In this document: piece after piece, positions 15,480-24,660 of the stretch
Layout: each line of letters begins with the position of its first letter
Position numbering within the stretch: position 1 is the stretch's first letter
From: an uncultured Croceitalea sp.
Lineage (GTDB): Bacteria; Bacteroidota; Bacteroidia; Flavobacteriales; Flavobacteriaceae
NCBI GenBank assembly: GCA_947494805.1
Contig: CANLWK010000004.1
Span: 124,001-188,000, forward strand
DNA: 64,000 bases
Direction: 5' to 3'
Translations under genes and position numbers: made by a program
The notes under the pieces: generated by a model
The model's input: only the letters and a program-made list of their open reading frames with translations
Database searches by the model: none
Told to the model about the DNA's origin: nothing

Positions 15480-17834
15480 ATGAACTCAAAAGGACTGATA
15501 CTATTTATGCTATTTCTTAAAGGAATTGCAATAAATGCGCAAGTTGTTGGCGAATTATCAGGAAAGGTCGTTGACGAAGCGGGAACGCCAGTTTTAGGTG
15601 CTCAAATAGTATTAGAAAATACATCCAAGGGAGCAGTTACAGATTTTGATGGAAATTATAGAATAACAGGTATTATTCCTGGCACCTATAACCTCGTTGC
15701 CAGTTATATAGGATATGAGACCCAAACTAAATTTAATGTTATCGTACGTTCTAAAGGAACCCCAGCATATAGTTTTACATTAAAGGAATCCGCTCTAGCT
15801 CTAAATGAAGTAGTAATTACAAATGCGGATAAAATAAGCAGGCCCAGAGAAACACCGCTTTCAACACAAACTTTATCAGCAGTAGAAATTGCGACCTATC
15901 CTGGTAGTAACAATGATGTAGTACAGGTGGCCCAAACCTTACCTGGTGTTTCACCATCTATAGGTGGTTTCAGAAACGATTTGATTATCCGTGGAGGAGC
16001 ACCAAACGAAACCGTTTATTATTTGGATGGTATGGAGGTACCCAATATAAATCATTTTAGCACTCAAGGAAGTGCCGGTGGGCCAGTAGGATTGATAAAT
16101 GTTTCTTTTATCGATAACGTCACCCTATCAACCTCTGCATTTGGGGCCCAATATGATAATCCGCTTTCTGGGGTATTGCAGTTTAGTCAACGAAGGGGAA
16201 ATACCCGTGAATTTAATGGAAACTTCAGGATAAGTGCAAGTGAAGCTGCATTAACACTTGAAGGCCCATTATTTAAAGGTGCAAATGAAGAAAGTAAAAC
16301 AACCATTCTAGCATCGGTAAGAAGAAGTTATCTTCAGTTTTTATTTGAAGCGATAGGTTTACCGTTTAGACCCAATTATTGGGATTATCAATATAAGATA
16401 GAACATGAATTGGATGCTTATAATAGTGTTAGCCTACTGGGGTTGGGGTCTATCGATGATTTTTCAGTAGAGGCACCAGACGATTTCGATGCCGAACAGC
16501 AGGCCCAATTAGAACAAGCACCTTTTATTGACCAAAGAACCAATGCTATTGGACTTACCTGGAAGAGAAGATTTAAAGATGGTAGCGGTTTTATGCAAAC
16601 TACCTTGAGTAATAATACCTTGGTTAATGAATTTACGCGTTTTGAAGACCCAGAAAATGAAACAGGCGTATTTTTTAGTAACGAAGCTACAGAGTCAGAA
16701 ACTAAATTAAGATACCAATTGACCAAATTCTATGGTGATTGGAAATTCACCACAGGTTTTAATGGACAATACGCTGACTACGAAAACGAAACATTGAACC
16801 TTACCGATAGCAACATTTTCAATACAGAGATAGACTTCTTCAAATATGGCCTATTCGCGAACTTGACCCGAAGCTTCTTTGAGGACAAGCTCGATTTGTC
16901 CTTCGGTTTTAGAATGGACGATGACACTTTTACTGATGAAGATAATCTACTATCAACAATCTCACCTCGTTTTTCGGCCTCTTACGAGTTTTCTGAAAAT
17001 TGGCGCATTAATGGCTCAATAGGGCGTTATTTTAAAATACCACCTTACACCATTTTAGGATTTAGGGATAATGACGGTACTTTAGTTAATGAAAATTCAG
17101 AGTATACGTTAAGTGACCATTATGTAATTGGACTTCAGCACTATTTCGGACCATCATCCAGCATATCGCTAGAAGGATTTTATAAACGTTATGACGATTA
17201 TCCCGTTTCTGTATTAGACCAAGTTTCCCTAGCCAATAAAGGTGCTGATTTTGAAATTTTAGGAAGCGAAGATGTAGAGACCGTAGGTCGAGGCAGAAGC
17301 TACGGTTTGGAACTTCAATTTCAGCAAAAGTTAACCAATAACTTCTACGGCATTTTTGCATATACCTTCTTTTACAGTGAGTTTACTGGTTTTGATAGAA
17401 ACGAGTATTTACCATCGGTATGGGACAGTAGGCATTTGGTATCCTTTACGGGTGGGTATAAGTTGAAAAGAAATTGGGAAGTCAGTGCACGCTATCGTTT
17501 CGCAGGCAATACCCCTTTTGTTCCAACAGATTTAGATGGTACTCTAGCAAATTACCCAGAGGTACAATTGGACTACAGCAGACTGGGAGAAGAAAAGTTG
17601 GATGTTTTTAGTCAGCTGGACTTGCGAATTGATAAGAAATGGAATTTTGAAAAACTCTCTTTAGATGTTTTTGTTGAAGCGCAGAACGTGCTTGGGCAAG
17701 ATATTCCCCAACCTACCCAGTTTGGTTTGGCAAGAGATGGCTCTGGTCCAGTTATAGAGCCCAGAAGCCTCACGGCTATTGAAGTGGATACAGGGCAAAT
17801 AATACCGAGTATCGGTGTTGTAGTGGATTTTTAA
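15480..17834 (+). CDS. TonB-dependent outer-membrane receptor
   Basis: This 784-residue receptor has a signal peptide (1-21), a carboxypeptidase-regulatory-like beta-sandwich (about 24-105; GKVVDEAGTPVLGAQIVLEN opens it), a plug domain (about 120-235, with LPGVSPSIGG and IIRGGAPNETVYYLDGMEVP) and a beta barrel ending with the terminal aromatic VVVDF. This is the usual CarbReg-plug-barrel type of Bacteroidetes, without a SusD partner here. It imports an unknown ligand (siderophore, vitamin or similar). A MarR gene is divergent upstream and two small genes follow, possibly one operon through 19070. Confidence 0.95.
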   Translation: MNSKGLILFMLFLKGIAINAQVVGELSGKVVDEAGTPVLGAQIVLENTSKGAVTDFDGNYRITGIIPGTYNLVASYIGYETQTKFNVIVRSKGTPAYSFTLKESALALNEVVITNADKISRPRETPLSTQTLSAVEIATYPGSNNDVVQVAQTLPGVSPSIGGFRNDLIIRGGAPNETVYYLDGMEVPNINHFSTQGSAGGPVGLINVSFIDNVTLSTSAFGAQYDNPLSGVLQFSQRRGNTREFNGNFRISASEAALTLEGPLFKGANEESKTTILASVRRSYLQFLFEAIGLPFRPNYWDYQYKIEHELDAYNSVSLLGLGSIDDFSVEAPDDFDAEQQAQLEQAPFIDQRTNAIGLTWKRRFKDGSGFMQTTLSNNTLVNEFTRFEDPENETGVFFSNEATESETKLRYQLTKFYGDWKFTTGFNGQYADYENETLNLTDSNIFNTEIDFFKYGLFANLTRSFFEDKLDLSFGFRMDDDTFTDEDNLLSTISPRFSASYEFSENWRINGSIGRYFKIPPYTILGFRDNDGTLVNENSEYTLSDHYVIGLQHYFGPSSSISLEGFYKRYDDYPVSVLDQVSLANKGADFEILGSEDVETVGRGRSYGLELQFQQKLTNNFYGIFAYTFFYSEFTGFDRNEYLPSVWDSRHLVSFTGGYKLKRNWEVSARYRFAGNTPFVPTDLDGTLANYPEVQLDYSRLGEEKLDVFSQLDLRIDKKWNFEKLSLDVFVEAQNVLGQDIPQPTQFGLARDGSGPVIEPRSLTAIEVDTGQIIPSIGVVVDF

Positions 17835-17854
17835 TTAAAATTAATAATACGAAA

Positions 17855-18199
17855 ATGGAACTATTAGCAGAAGTTGTTTCAAAAGATAAGGATGCACCAG
17901 TGATAGTACTTTTCGGAGGAAGTCCCATACGAAGACACGATGTCATAAAAATCGTTTCTTGCATTGGTGATGTAACCATTTATGGTACTCTAAGTGAAGC
18001 AGAAGGTATTAATAAGCTCAGAACACTATCAAAGATAGATATTGTACTCATTGGAGGTGCGTATAACAATGAACAACGTAAACGAATACGAGCTTACGTG
18101 GCTCATAACTTACCAAATGTAAAAATAACGGAACCCGGTGTTCATTACCCATACAGTGATTATAATATACAAGAAAACATTAAAACAATGACTAAATAG
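17855..18199 (+). CDS. Small alpha/beta protein of unknown function
   Basis: This 114-residue cytoplasmic protein starts 20 nt after the TonB receptor stop and ends 37 nt before the phytoene-synthase-like gene, so the three look like one operon. The alternation of strands and helices (APVIVLFGG, GDVTIYGT, IDIVLIGGA) suggests a flavodoxin/receiver-like alpha/beta fold, but no phospho-acceptor Asp pattern is convincing. No function is proposed. Confidence 0.7.
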   Translation: MELLAEVVSKDKDAPVIVLFGGSPIRRHDVIKIVSCIGDVTIYGTLSEAEGINKLRTLSKIDIVLIGGAYNNEQRKRIRAYVAHNLPNVKITEPGVHYPYSDYNIQENIKTMTK

Positions 18200-18236
18200 G
18201 TTTCACATATCCTAACCCGAAAAGAAGATAAAATCA

Positions 18237-19070
18237 ATGAAGCAACTCTTTGACCAAGTATCAAATCAAACCAATAGACGTATCCTACATGCCTATAACA
18301 AATCATTTAGTTTGGCAACCAAACTACTTTCAAAAGATATTAGAAATCATATTTGTAATTTATACGGGGTTTTGCGCTGCGCCGATGAAATCGTGGACTC
18401 ATTCACGGAGTACGACCAAGAATATTTATTGGATGGTCTTTATTACGATGTCGAGGAAGCCATAAAACATAAGATAAGTTTGAACCCTATACTAAATGCT
18501 TTTCAGGATACATTTTATAAATGTAATCTATCAACTCATCTTATTCATGATTTTATGAAGGGAATGTACATAGCGTTGAAAAAGGATTGTAATACCGCAG
18601 AAGCTTATAATACAAATAGATTCATCGCTGCGAATTCAGTTGGTTTAATGAGCCTTCATATTTTTGTATATGGTGATAAAACCAAATTTAAAGCGCTTAA
18701 AGAAGGTGCTATCGCCTTGAGCAATGCACTTCAAAAAATTAATATTCTTCAAGATTTGAATTCAGGTGAACTTGATAAGGAAAATTTATTCATTGCGGAT
18801 TTAAAATTAAAAAAGTTCGATGTTTACGCCAAAGACAAGATTATCTGCGATATTGAAGAACAACTAAAGCGCGCTTACCGAGATATTAAAAGGCTACCCA
18901 AATCTTCACGATTGGGTGTTTATGTTATTTACAAATATTCAAAGAAACTTCTCTCAGCAATTAAAGACACCCCTATTTCAGAAGTTTCATCTAAAATACA
19001 TGTTACTAAATACAAGAAGTCCATCGTTGTAGCTTCCGCCTACGTTCAGCATAAGCTTAATATTTTATAG
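18237..19070 (+). CDS. Squalene/phytoene synthase family protein, second Asp motif altered
   Basis: This 277-residue protein matches the trans-isoprenyl head-to-head synthase family: SFSLATKLL near residue 23-31 and the first Asp-rich motif D50-E-I-V-D54 in LRCADEIVDSF are intact. The second motif, normally DxxxD after NxLRD, reads D173-L-N-S-G177 in NILQDLNSGELD, so the second Asp is replaced by Gly. The family makes phytoene or squalene for carotenoids or hopanoids. No crtI desaturase is nearby, unlike usual carotenoid clusters. It may have a changed activity or be a non-catalytic homolog. Carotenoid synthesis cannot be claimed from this gene alone. Confidence 0.8.
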   Translation: MKQLFDQVSNQTNRRILHAYNKSFSLATKLLSKDIRNHICNLYGVLRCADEIVDSFTEYDQEYLLDGLYYDVEEAIKHKISLNPILNAFQDTFYKCNLSTHLIHDFMKGMYIALKKDCNTAEAYNTNRFIAANSVGLMSLHIFVYGDKTKFKALKEGAIALSNALQKINILQDLNSGELDKENLFIADLKLKKFDVYAKDKIICDIEEQLKRAYRDIKRLPKSSRLGVYVIYKYSKKLLSAIKDTPISEVSSKIHVTKYKKSIVVASAYVQHKLNIL

Positions 19071-19080
19071 GTATTAAGTG

Positions 19081-22000
19081 TTATCGTAAAATCGTTATGT
19101 ATCCCTTATGAATTTTCTGGTCGCTATTATTGAGGTTTAATATATAATAATAGGTGGCAACTGGTAGTAGTTTTCCTTGATAAGTGCCATCCCATTGATT
19201 GGTGTAGTTCTTTTTGTCATAAACCAAATTTCCCCATCTGTTATATATTTTTAATGAATTATTAGGGTGATTTTCCAACCCGAGAATGATAAAAGTATCA
19301 TTGGCCCCGTCACCATTAGGAGTCATCGTATTAGCAATAACTATGTCTTGATTTTGATTGGTGTTACAGTCAATTGTCAACGGCCCCAAAGTAGCACTAC
19401 AGCTACCATCAGTAATGGTAAGCGTATAATCACCTGTGGGCATATTAAATAAATCCATGCTCGTTCCTACTTGCATACCATTGCTATCCGTCCAACTATA
19501 GGTTTCAGTTGCTGTGGTATTCAAAACTTCTATACCGTTTATGCTTCCGTTCGTCATTCCACAATCTGCATTTGTAGTGAGGAGGTTCATATCATTTATC
19601 TGTAATGTACAAGGTATCGATACCGAAACAACAACGTCATCGGTATCAACACATCCACCACCAAAATCAGCTGTTACGGTGTACGTGGTCGTCACAGCTG
19701 GTGATACACTTGGGTTTTGAATGGTTTCTTGACCAGCTAAGGATGCGTCTGTGGGGCTGGCCGTCCAAATATAACTTGGTGTACCACCCGTTGAACTTGC
19801 CGCGAACACAGTGGTTTCACCTTGGTTGATGTTGACATCTAACCCTGCATCAATTGTTTCCGGACACGATGAACAAGAAATCATTAACATTTGTTCTACG
19901 CAATAGGTGCCACCACAATCTAAATCGTAAGAAACGATTACATTATAAGTGCCATCGCTAGTGTAAGTATGACTAACGTTAGATCCCGTAGTAACAGAAC
20001 CATCACCAAAATCCCAATTAACACCAATAGCATTTACAGGTACGATTCCATCTAATGTAAAGTCTATTGTACGACAGTCCACAACCGTATTAAACCCTGG
20101 TGGTGTTATTACCGACCCTGGAAAAAAGTTTGGTAAGCCTAAAGTAGCACGTGGAGTATTGGGTAGCCCTGTTAAATCTAAAAGTGATGTATTATATGTC
20201 GGTGTATTGCTATTCGGATTATCGATAAATCCAATATAGTAGGCCGTTTCTTCTACTACGTAAATATTTCCATCTTTAGCCAATTGTAAAGATCCTGGGG
20301 CAAGAGAAGTATTTGCAATTATTGTTTCAGAAGAAGCAATTGCCGCAGAAGTAAATGTAGAAATATCATAGGCTCTAAGCTGTTGTCCTGTATACAAACT
20401 TACATAAACCTTATTTTCATCAGGAGAAAATTCTACTCCATAAGGTTCAAAAGTAGTTCCATAATCAACACTGACCACATTAGAAATTAGACCTGTTGCA
20501 TTATCAAAATCCGAAAGTTCCAAACGGTTACCGTAAAAAGATACAGCTGCAAGTTTTCTTCCACTGGGACTTGCTTTTAATTGTCCAATACCCGTAGAAA
20601 AACTTCCTGAGTAGCTGCTCACATTTTGACTACTGCTTAATGCAATTCCTGAACTGTTTAAAAGGAAAACATCATAGATTGGTTGATTCATTTGCTTGAG
20701 AATGACCCAATAATCGATACCGTTACAGTGTCTAACAGCAGTAAGCTTTTCTGAATAATTATCATTAGTACCAGCAGGGCTTATGTTTTTTTGCACTACT
20801 TCGTTTAAATTTATATCTACCACTGAATAAGTAAAGTCAACGCTTGCCCCCTCTTCCAATTGAAGAATATAATACAGATTAGAATTGTTTGGTGCCTTAA
20901 GTATGGTTGAAGCTTGCGTAGAAGAATCTTCGGCCGAAATTCCAGCACCGTTAGTCATTACCAAATGGTTGCTATTCATTACACTATTTGCTGAAGTATA
21001 AAACAGAAGGTTACCATTACTGTCAGATATGGTGGTTGTACCTTCTCTTACATTAATGTTACCGTCCGTAACAATAGTTGGTGGACTGGTACTAAAATTT
21101 AGACCAGCATTATTTCCAAAATACCAATTCTCTGTACTTCTATTCGAGACAATCGTTTGACCTGGCAAACAGGTAAATATTGGTGGTGTATTTACTGTAA
21201 CAACTACATCATCAGTATCTACGCACCCTGCTCCAAAATCAGCCGTAACAGTATAAGTCGTTGTTTGTGTAGGTGATACTGTTGGGTTTTGAGTGTTTTC
21301 CTGTCCAGAAAGCGAAGGGTCTGCTGGGCTTGCTGTCCACGTGTAAGAAGGCGTGCCACCAGAAGGTGTCGCGGTAATGGTTGCGCTATTGCCTAAGTTA
21401 ATCGTCTCGTCAGTACCTGCATCTACCGTTTCTGTACAGCCTAGGTTTACGGTAATAATCACATCATCGGTTTCAATACACCCACCGCCAAAGTCTGCTG
21501 TAACCATATAGGTCGTGGTCTGTGTAGGACTTACCGTTGGGCTTTGTTGATTTTCCTGTCCTGCAAGTGATGGGTCTGCCGGGCTGGCTGTCCATGTGTA
21601 AGTAGGCGAACCACCACTTGATGCAGCGTTAAGATTAGCTGTGTCGCCGGCGTTGATGGTTTGGTCAAGTCCCGCATCTACTACATCGGTACAACTAACG
21701 CTACAAAACTGAGCTTTATTGTTGATGACTAGATAGTCAGAATATACACAACCACCCCCAAAATCGACCGTCACTGTATAAACCGTAGGGCCAAAATTAA
21801 TATTGACCCCAAACGTCGGGTTCAACACCGTAGGGTCGCTCAAAGCATACGTTGGCGACCAGCTTACGCTTACAGGTGTACCGCCAGATACCGTTACAGG
21901 AATAGTTGTAAAGTCACCTCTACATAAATTAATATCTGGACCGGCCTCTACCGTAGCGCTACAACCAGTACAATTTGTGGTTATCGTCACTGTAGTATTT

Positions 22001-23460
22001 AAGATACAGTTATTATCGTCGAGTACTTCAATAAGATACGTGCCTGGGGTTAGATTACTCAAGGTTATCGTATTACTATACATGGAAATGTAATTACCTG
22101 AGCCTATTTTAATTCGATATTGTACAGAATTTACGGACATCGGTGTTCCTCCCGTTACAGAAACCTCTACAGAACCATCATTACCAGCACAGCTAGCAGG
22201 ATTGATATTAAGAATGTTAACCTCATAAAGGGGTGGTTCTCCTACTACAATTCCGTTTATGGTCTGTGTACAGCCAGTATATTCATCCCGTATAAATGCA
22301 TTGTACGTGCCAGCTAATGCAGGTTGTATGCGGCTACTGTTATTAGGGTCGACGATTTGACCAGTTACTGCATCGGTCCATTCTATATAGAGTGAAGTAT
22401 TTGGAGATGGGTCTGTTCCAGCTAATCGTAGTAATCCCAATCCACCATGACAATCTGCATCAATAACAGAATCTGTATAATTCAATAAGCTACAATCACA
22501 ATTTACTTGGGTTAAGGTAACCTGGTCTTGTTTAATACAACCACCACCATAGTCAACACTTACGGTATAGGTCGTGGTACTTGCTGGCGCTGCAATGGGA
22601 TTAGCGATGTTAGGATTGTTTAAACCTGTAGATGGTGTCCATGAGTAGCTTATACCATTGCTTAATGAGGCATCTAATTGAACAGAGCCACCACTACAAA
22701 ATGTTTGATTTGCCCCTGCAATAGGTATAGGGTCATTAAATTGAAAAATAGCGACCTGGTCGATTAGCATGTAAGCCGCGTAAGTGTCATTAGAAGTTAC
22801 AACGCCTAAATCGGTCCAACCAGCATTTCCCGTAAAGCTTCCTAAAGTAAGAAACCGTTCGCCCCCTGTTGCTGTAAAGGAACCTGATACCAGCGTCCAG
22901 TTATCTTTGTCTGTAATGATGCCAGAGGTTACCTGTGGTGTTGCACTTAAAACACCGCCAGTTGAATAATCTTCAAAGGCTGTATTCGTGAGATAGCCCC
23001 CTATTTGACTTCCAATCAATGAGGTTTCGGCTAAAGAGGCATAAAATTCTAATTGATAGGTAACCCCTGCCGTTAAAGGGCCAGTTAGTTCTACTTGTAA
23101 ATATTCTGCTGATTGTAATGTAGGGGCATTGATGTAAATGGCAGCAATTCCATCGCCATGCACAGGATTTTGATAAAAATGAGTTACTTGGTTATCACCA
23201 CCGTAAAAGAAGTAAGAAGGTACCTTACCATTACAGGTTGACATTGCATCTGAAGTACCGCCTGTAGGAGAATACCAATTGGCAATATTATCAAAAACAT
23301 CAAAATTAAATGGCGCTCCTAAAGAAGTTCCAGACGCACAGCCTGTACGGTCTTCAAAACTGGGGTTAGGGACAAGATTACTAGCACACTGGCCCACTAC
23401 TTCAACTGTAAGTGTAAAAAATAATAAAACGAATGATATAGGTGCGTATTTAAGGGTCAT
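19081..23460 (-). CDS. Large T9SS type B secreted adhesin-like protein
   Basis: From the ATG at 23460 (the frame opens at 23511, which would overlap the upstream gene) this is 1459 residues with signal peptide (MTLKYAPISFVLLFF...). Five Ig/PKD-like beta repeats of about 80 residues recur, each with DAG.D..I, WTASP.D.SL.GQE and TTTYTVTADFGGGC; a WD40/beta-propeller-like or PQQ-like segment sits around 780-1060 and a PKD motif (NWDFGDGS) near 1150. The C-terminus is a type B T9SS sorting domain (TPNGDGANDTF...IYNRWGNLVY...ITILR). It is secreted and probably surface-attached, with adhesin or gliding-related roles. It follows its PorP/SprF partner by 10 nt. Confidence 0.93.
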   Translation of the reverse strand: MTLKYAPISFVLLFFTLTVEVVGQCASNLVPNPSFEDRTGCASGTSLGAPFNFDVFDNIANWYSPTGGTSDAMSTCNGKVPSYFFYGGDNQVTHFYQNPVHGDGIAAIYINAPTLQSAEYLQVELTGPLTAGVTYQLEFYASLAETSLIGSQIGGYLTNTAFEDYSTGGVLSATPQVTSGIITDKDNWTLVSGSFTATGGERFLTLGSFTGNAGWTDLGVVTSNDTYAAYMLIDQVAIFQFNDPIPIAGANQTFCSGGSVQLDASLSNGISYSWTPSTGLNNPNIANPIAAPASTTTYTVSVDYGGGCIKQDQVTLTQVNCDCSLLNYTDSVIDADCHGGLGLLRLAGTDPSPNTSLYIEWTDAVTGQIVDPNNSSRIQPALAGTYNAFIRDEYTGCTQTINGIVVGEPPLYEVNILNINPASCAGNDGSVEVSVTGGTPMSVNSVQYRIKIGSGNYISMYSNTITLSNLTPGTYLIEVLDDNNCILNTTVTITTNCTGCSATVEAGPDINLCRGDFTTIPVTVSGGTPVSVSWSPTYALSDPTVLNPTFGVNINFGPTVYTVTVDFGGGCVYSDYLVINNKAQFCSVSCTDVVDAGLDQTINAGDTANLNAASSGGSPTYTWTASPADPSLAGQENQQSPTVSPTQTTTYMVTADFGGGCIETDDVIITVNLGCTETVDAGTDETINLGNSATITATPSGGTPSYTWTASPADPSLSGQENTQNPTVSPTQTTTYTVTADFGAGCVDTDDVVVTVNTPPIFTCLPGQTIVSNRSTENWYFGNNAGLNFSTSPPTIVTDGNINVREGTTTISDSNGNLLFYTSANSVMNSNHLVMTNGAGISAEDSSTQASTILKAPNNSNLYYILQLEEGASVDFTYSVVDINLNEVVQKNISPAGTNDNYSEKLTAVRHCNGIDYWVILKQMNQPIYDVFLLNSSGIALSSSQNVSSYSGSFSTGIGQLKASPSGRKLAAVSFYGNRLELSDFDNATGLISNVVSVDYGTTFEPYGVEFSPDENKVYVSLYTGQQLRAYDISTFTSAAIASSETIIANTSLAPGSLQLAKDGNIYVVEETAYYIGFIDNPNSNTPTYNTSLLDLTGLPNTPRATLGLPNFFPGSVITPPGFNTVVDCRTIDFTLDGIVPVNAIGVNWDFGDGSVTTGSNVSHTYTSDGTYNVIVSYDLDCGGTYCVEQMLMISCSSCPETIDAGLDVNINQGETTVFAASSTGGTPSYIWTASPTDASLAGQETIQNPSVSPAVTTTYTVTADFGGGCVDTDDVVVSVSIPCTLQINDMNLLTTNADCGMTNGSINGIEVLNTTATETYSWTDSNGMQVGTSMDLFNMPTGDYTLTITDGSCSATLGPLTIDCNTNQNQDIVIANTMTPNGDGANDTFIILGLENHPNNSLKIYNRWGNLVYDKKNYTNQWDGTYQGKLLPVATYYYILNLNNSDQKIHKGYITILR

Positions 23461-23470
23461 AGGTTGTGTG

Positions 23471-24439
23471 TTATAAAGAGTTTGAAGGACAAGCGCATTT
23501 TTGATTGCCAAAATTGTAACGGTACCCTACAATAATCTCGTGAGTTCCTGATTGTATGCCTGAAAAGTCTGAAATAGCGTAATCATAAGAATAGCTAACT
23601 AAAAAACCATTACCCAAACGAAAGCCGGCCAGGCCTGAGATAGCATCTTGGTTACGATAGGATATACCGCCCCAAAATTTATCTTGATAGACAAGTTTGG
23701 AATTGATATCCCATTGTATAGGTGCATTACCCACTGCTTTTAGCAATGTAGAGGGTACCAGTTCCCAATCATTAGTTATTGCAATTCTAGTACCTACCAA
23801 TAGATTGAAGTTGCGTTCTGAAGTACCTGTGGTAAGTACCCCATTATCTTCATCATAGGGTAATACCGCATCAAAAATTTGGTTGGCCGCAATACCTGCA
23901 AAAAGATATTTAGAGTATGCATATAGGCCTACGCTAGCATCAAGATTAAGGCCAGAGAAGTTTTGTACCAGTATATCATTGGGGTTTTCTAGAAGGACAA
24001 CTTCAGAAGCATCAAAACTAAATTGTTCTGCGCCCAAGAAGGTACCCATTGAAAGAAACCAATCCCTGGATACTTTTAAATGATAGGCATAAGCAGCATA
24101 AAATCCACTTTTACGAATTGGATCAGTATCATCGCTATATATAAAAGCTCCTAAACCGGTGTGGGATTCACCGCCTCTGCGCTGTAATCTTCCCTTCAAT
24201 AAATGTGTTGGTAGATTTAAACTAATGGTTGCCGTCCGTGGGGCTCCCTCAAAGCCACTCCATTGATTCCTATAAGCTAAATTAATATCCAAGTAATCTT
24301 CAACGCCAGCCATTGCAGGATTTACCACAAATGGATTTTGTAAGTATTGCGTAAACTGGGGACTCTGCTGACCGTTCGACGTAAGACCCATGCACAACAG
24401 TGCCACTAAAACTAAAATATAGTCTAATTTAATGTTCAT
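23471..24439 (-). CDS. PorP/SprF-family type IX secretion outer-membrane protein
   Basis: This 322-residue beta-barrel protein has a signal peptide (about 1-24) and the family opening QSPQFTQYLQNPFVVNPAMAGVEDYLDINLAYRNQW, with the NP(A/G)xAG and YRNQW features of PorP/SprF (residues about 24-62). The end, HEIIVGYRYNFGN, is the usual barrel C-terminal strand pattern. It precedes the type B T9SS cargo gene by 10 nt, the standard pairing in Bacteroidota where SprF-like proteins tether their cargo. A free-standing T9SS core component (PorV, SprA) is not in the window. Confidence 0.94.
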   Translation of the reverse strand: MNIKLDYILVLVALLCMGLTSNGQQSPQFTQYLQNPFVVNPAMAGVEDYLDINLAYRNQWSGFEGAPRTATISLNLPTHLLKGRLQRRGGESHTGLGAFIYSDDTDPIRKSGFYAAYAYHLKVSRDWFLSMGTFLGAEQFSFDASEVVLLENPNDILVQNFSGLNLDASVGLYAYSKYLFAGIAANQIFDAVLPYDEDNGVLTTGTSERNFNLLVGTRIAITNDWELVPSTLLKAVGNAPIQWDINSKLVYQDKFWGGISYRNQDAISGLAGFRLGNGFLVSYSYDYAISDFSGIQSGTHEIIVGYRYNFGNQKCACPSNSL

Positions 24440-24660
24440 TAGATAGATTTGGGACTACAATAAACGAATAGCAGCTTTTTTTTGTACAAATAGTCACTGG
24501 ACAAAAACTGGACAAGCTGAAGAAAAAGTATTATACCGTACTAGTGACCTATTTCAATAGGTGCTTGTTACAAATTCGAAACAATATAATTATTGGGGCT
24601 ATCAAGTGACTGAACACTTCAAAAAATTACAGAAAATGCAAGTATGTGCAGATAGTGTAC

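Noticed and set aside
19081-23511. T9SS protein starting at 23511
   Set aside because: It would overlap the PorP/SprF gene and put 17 residues ahead of a clear signal peptide; ATG 23460 is preferred.
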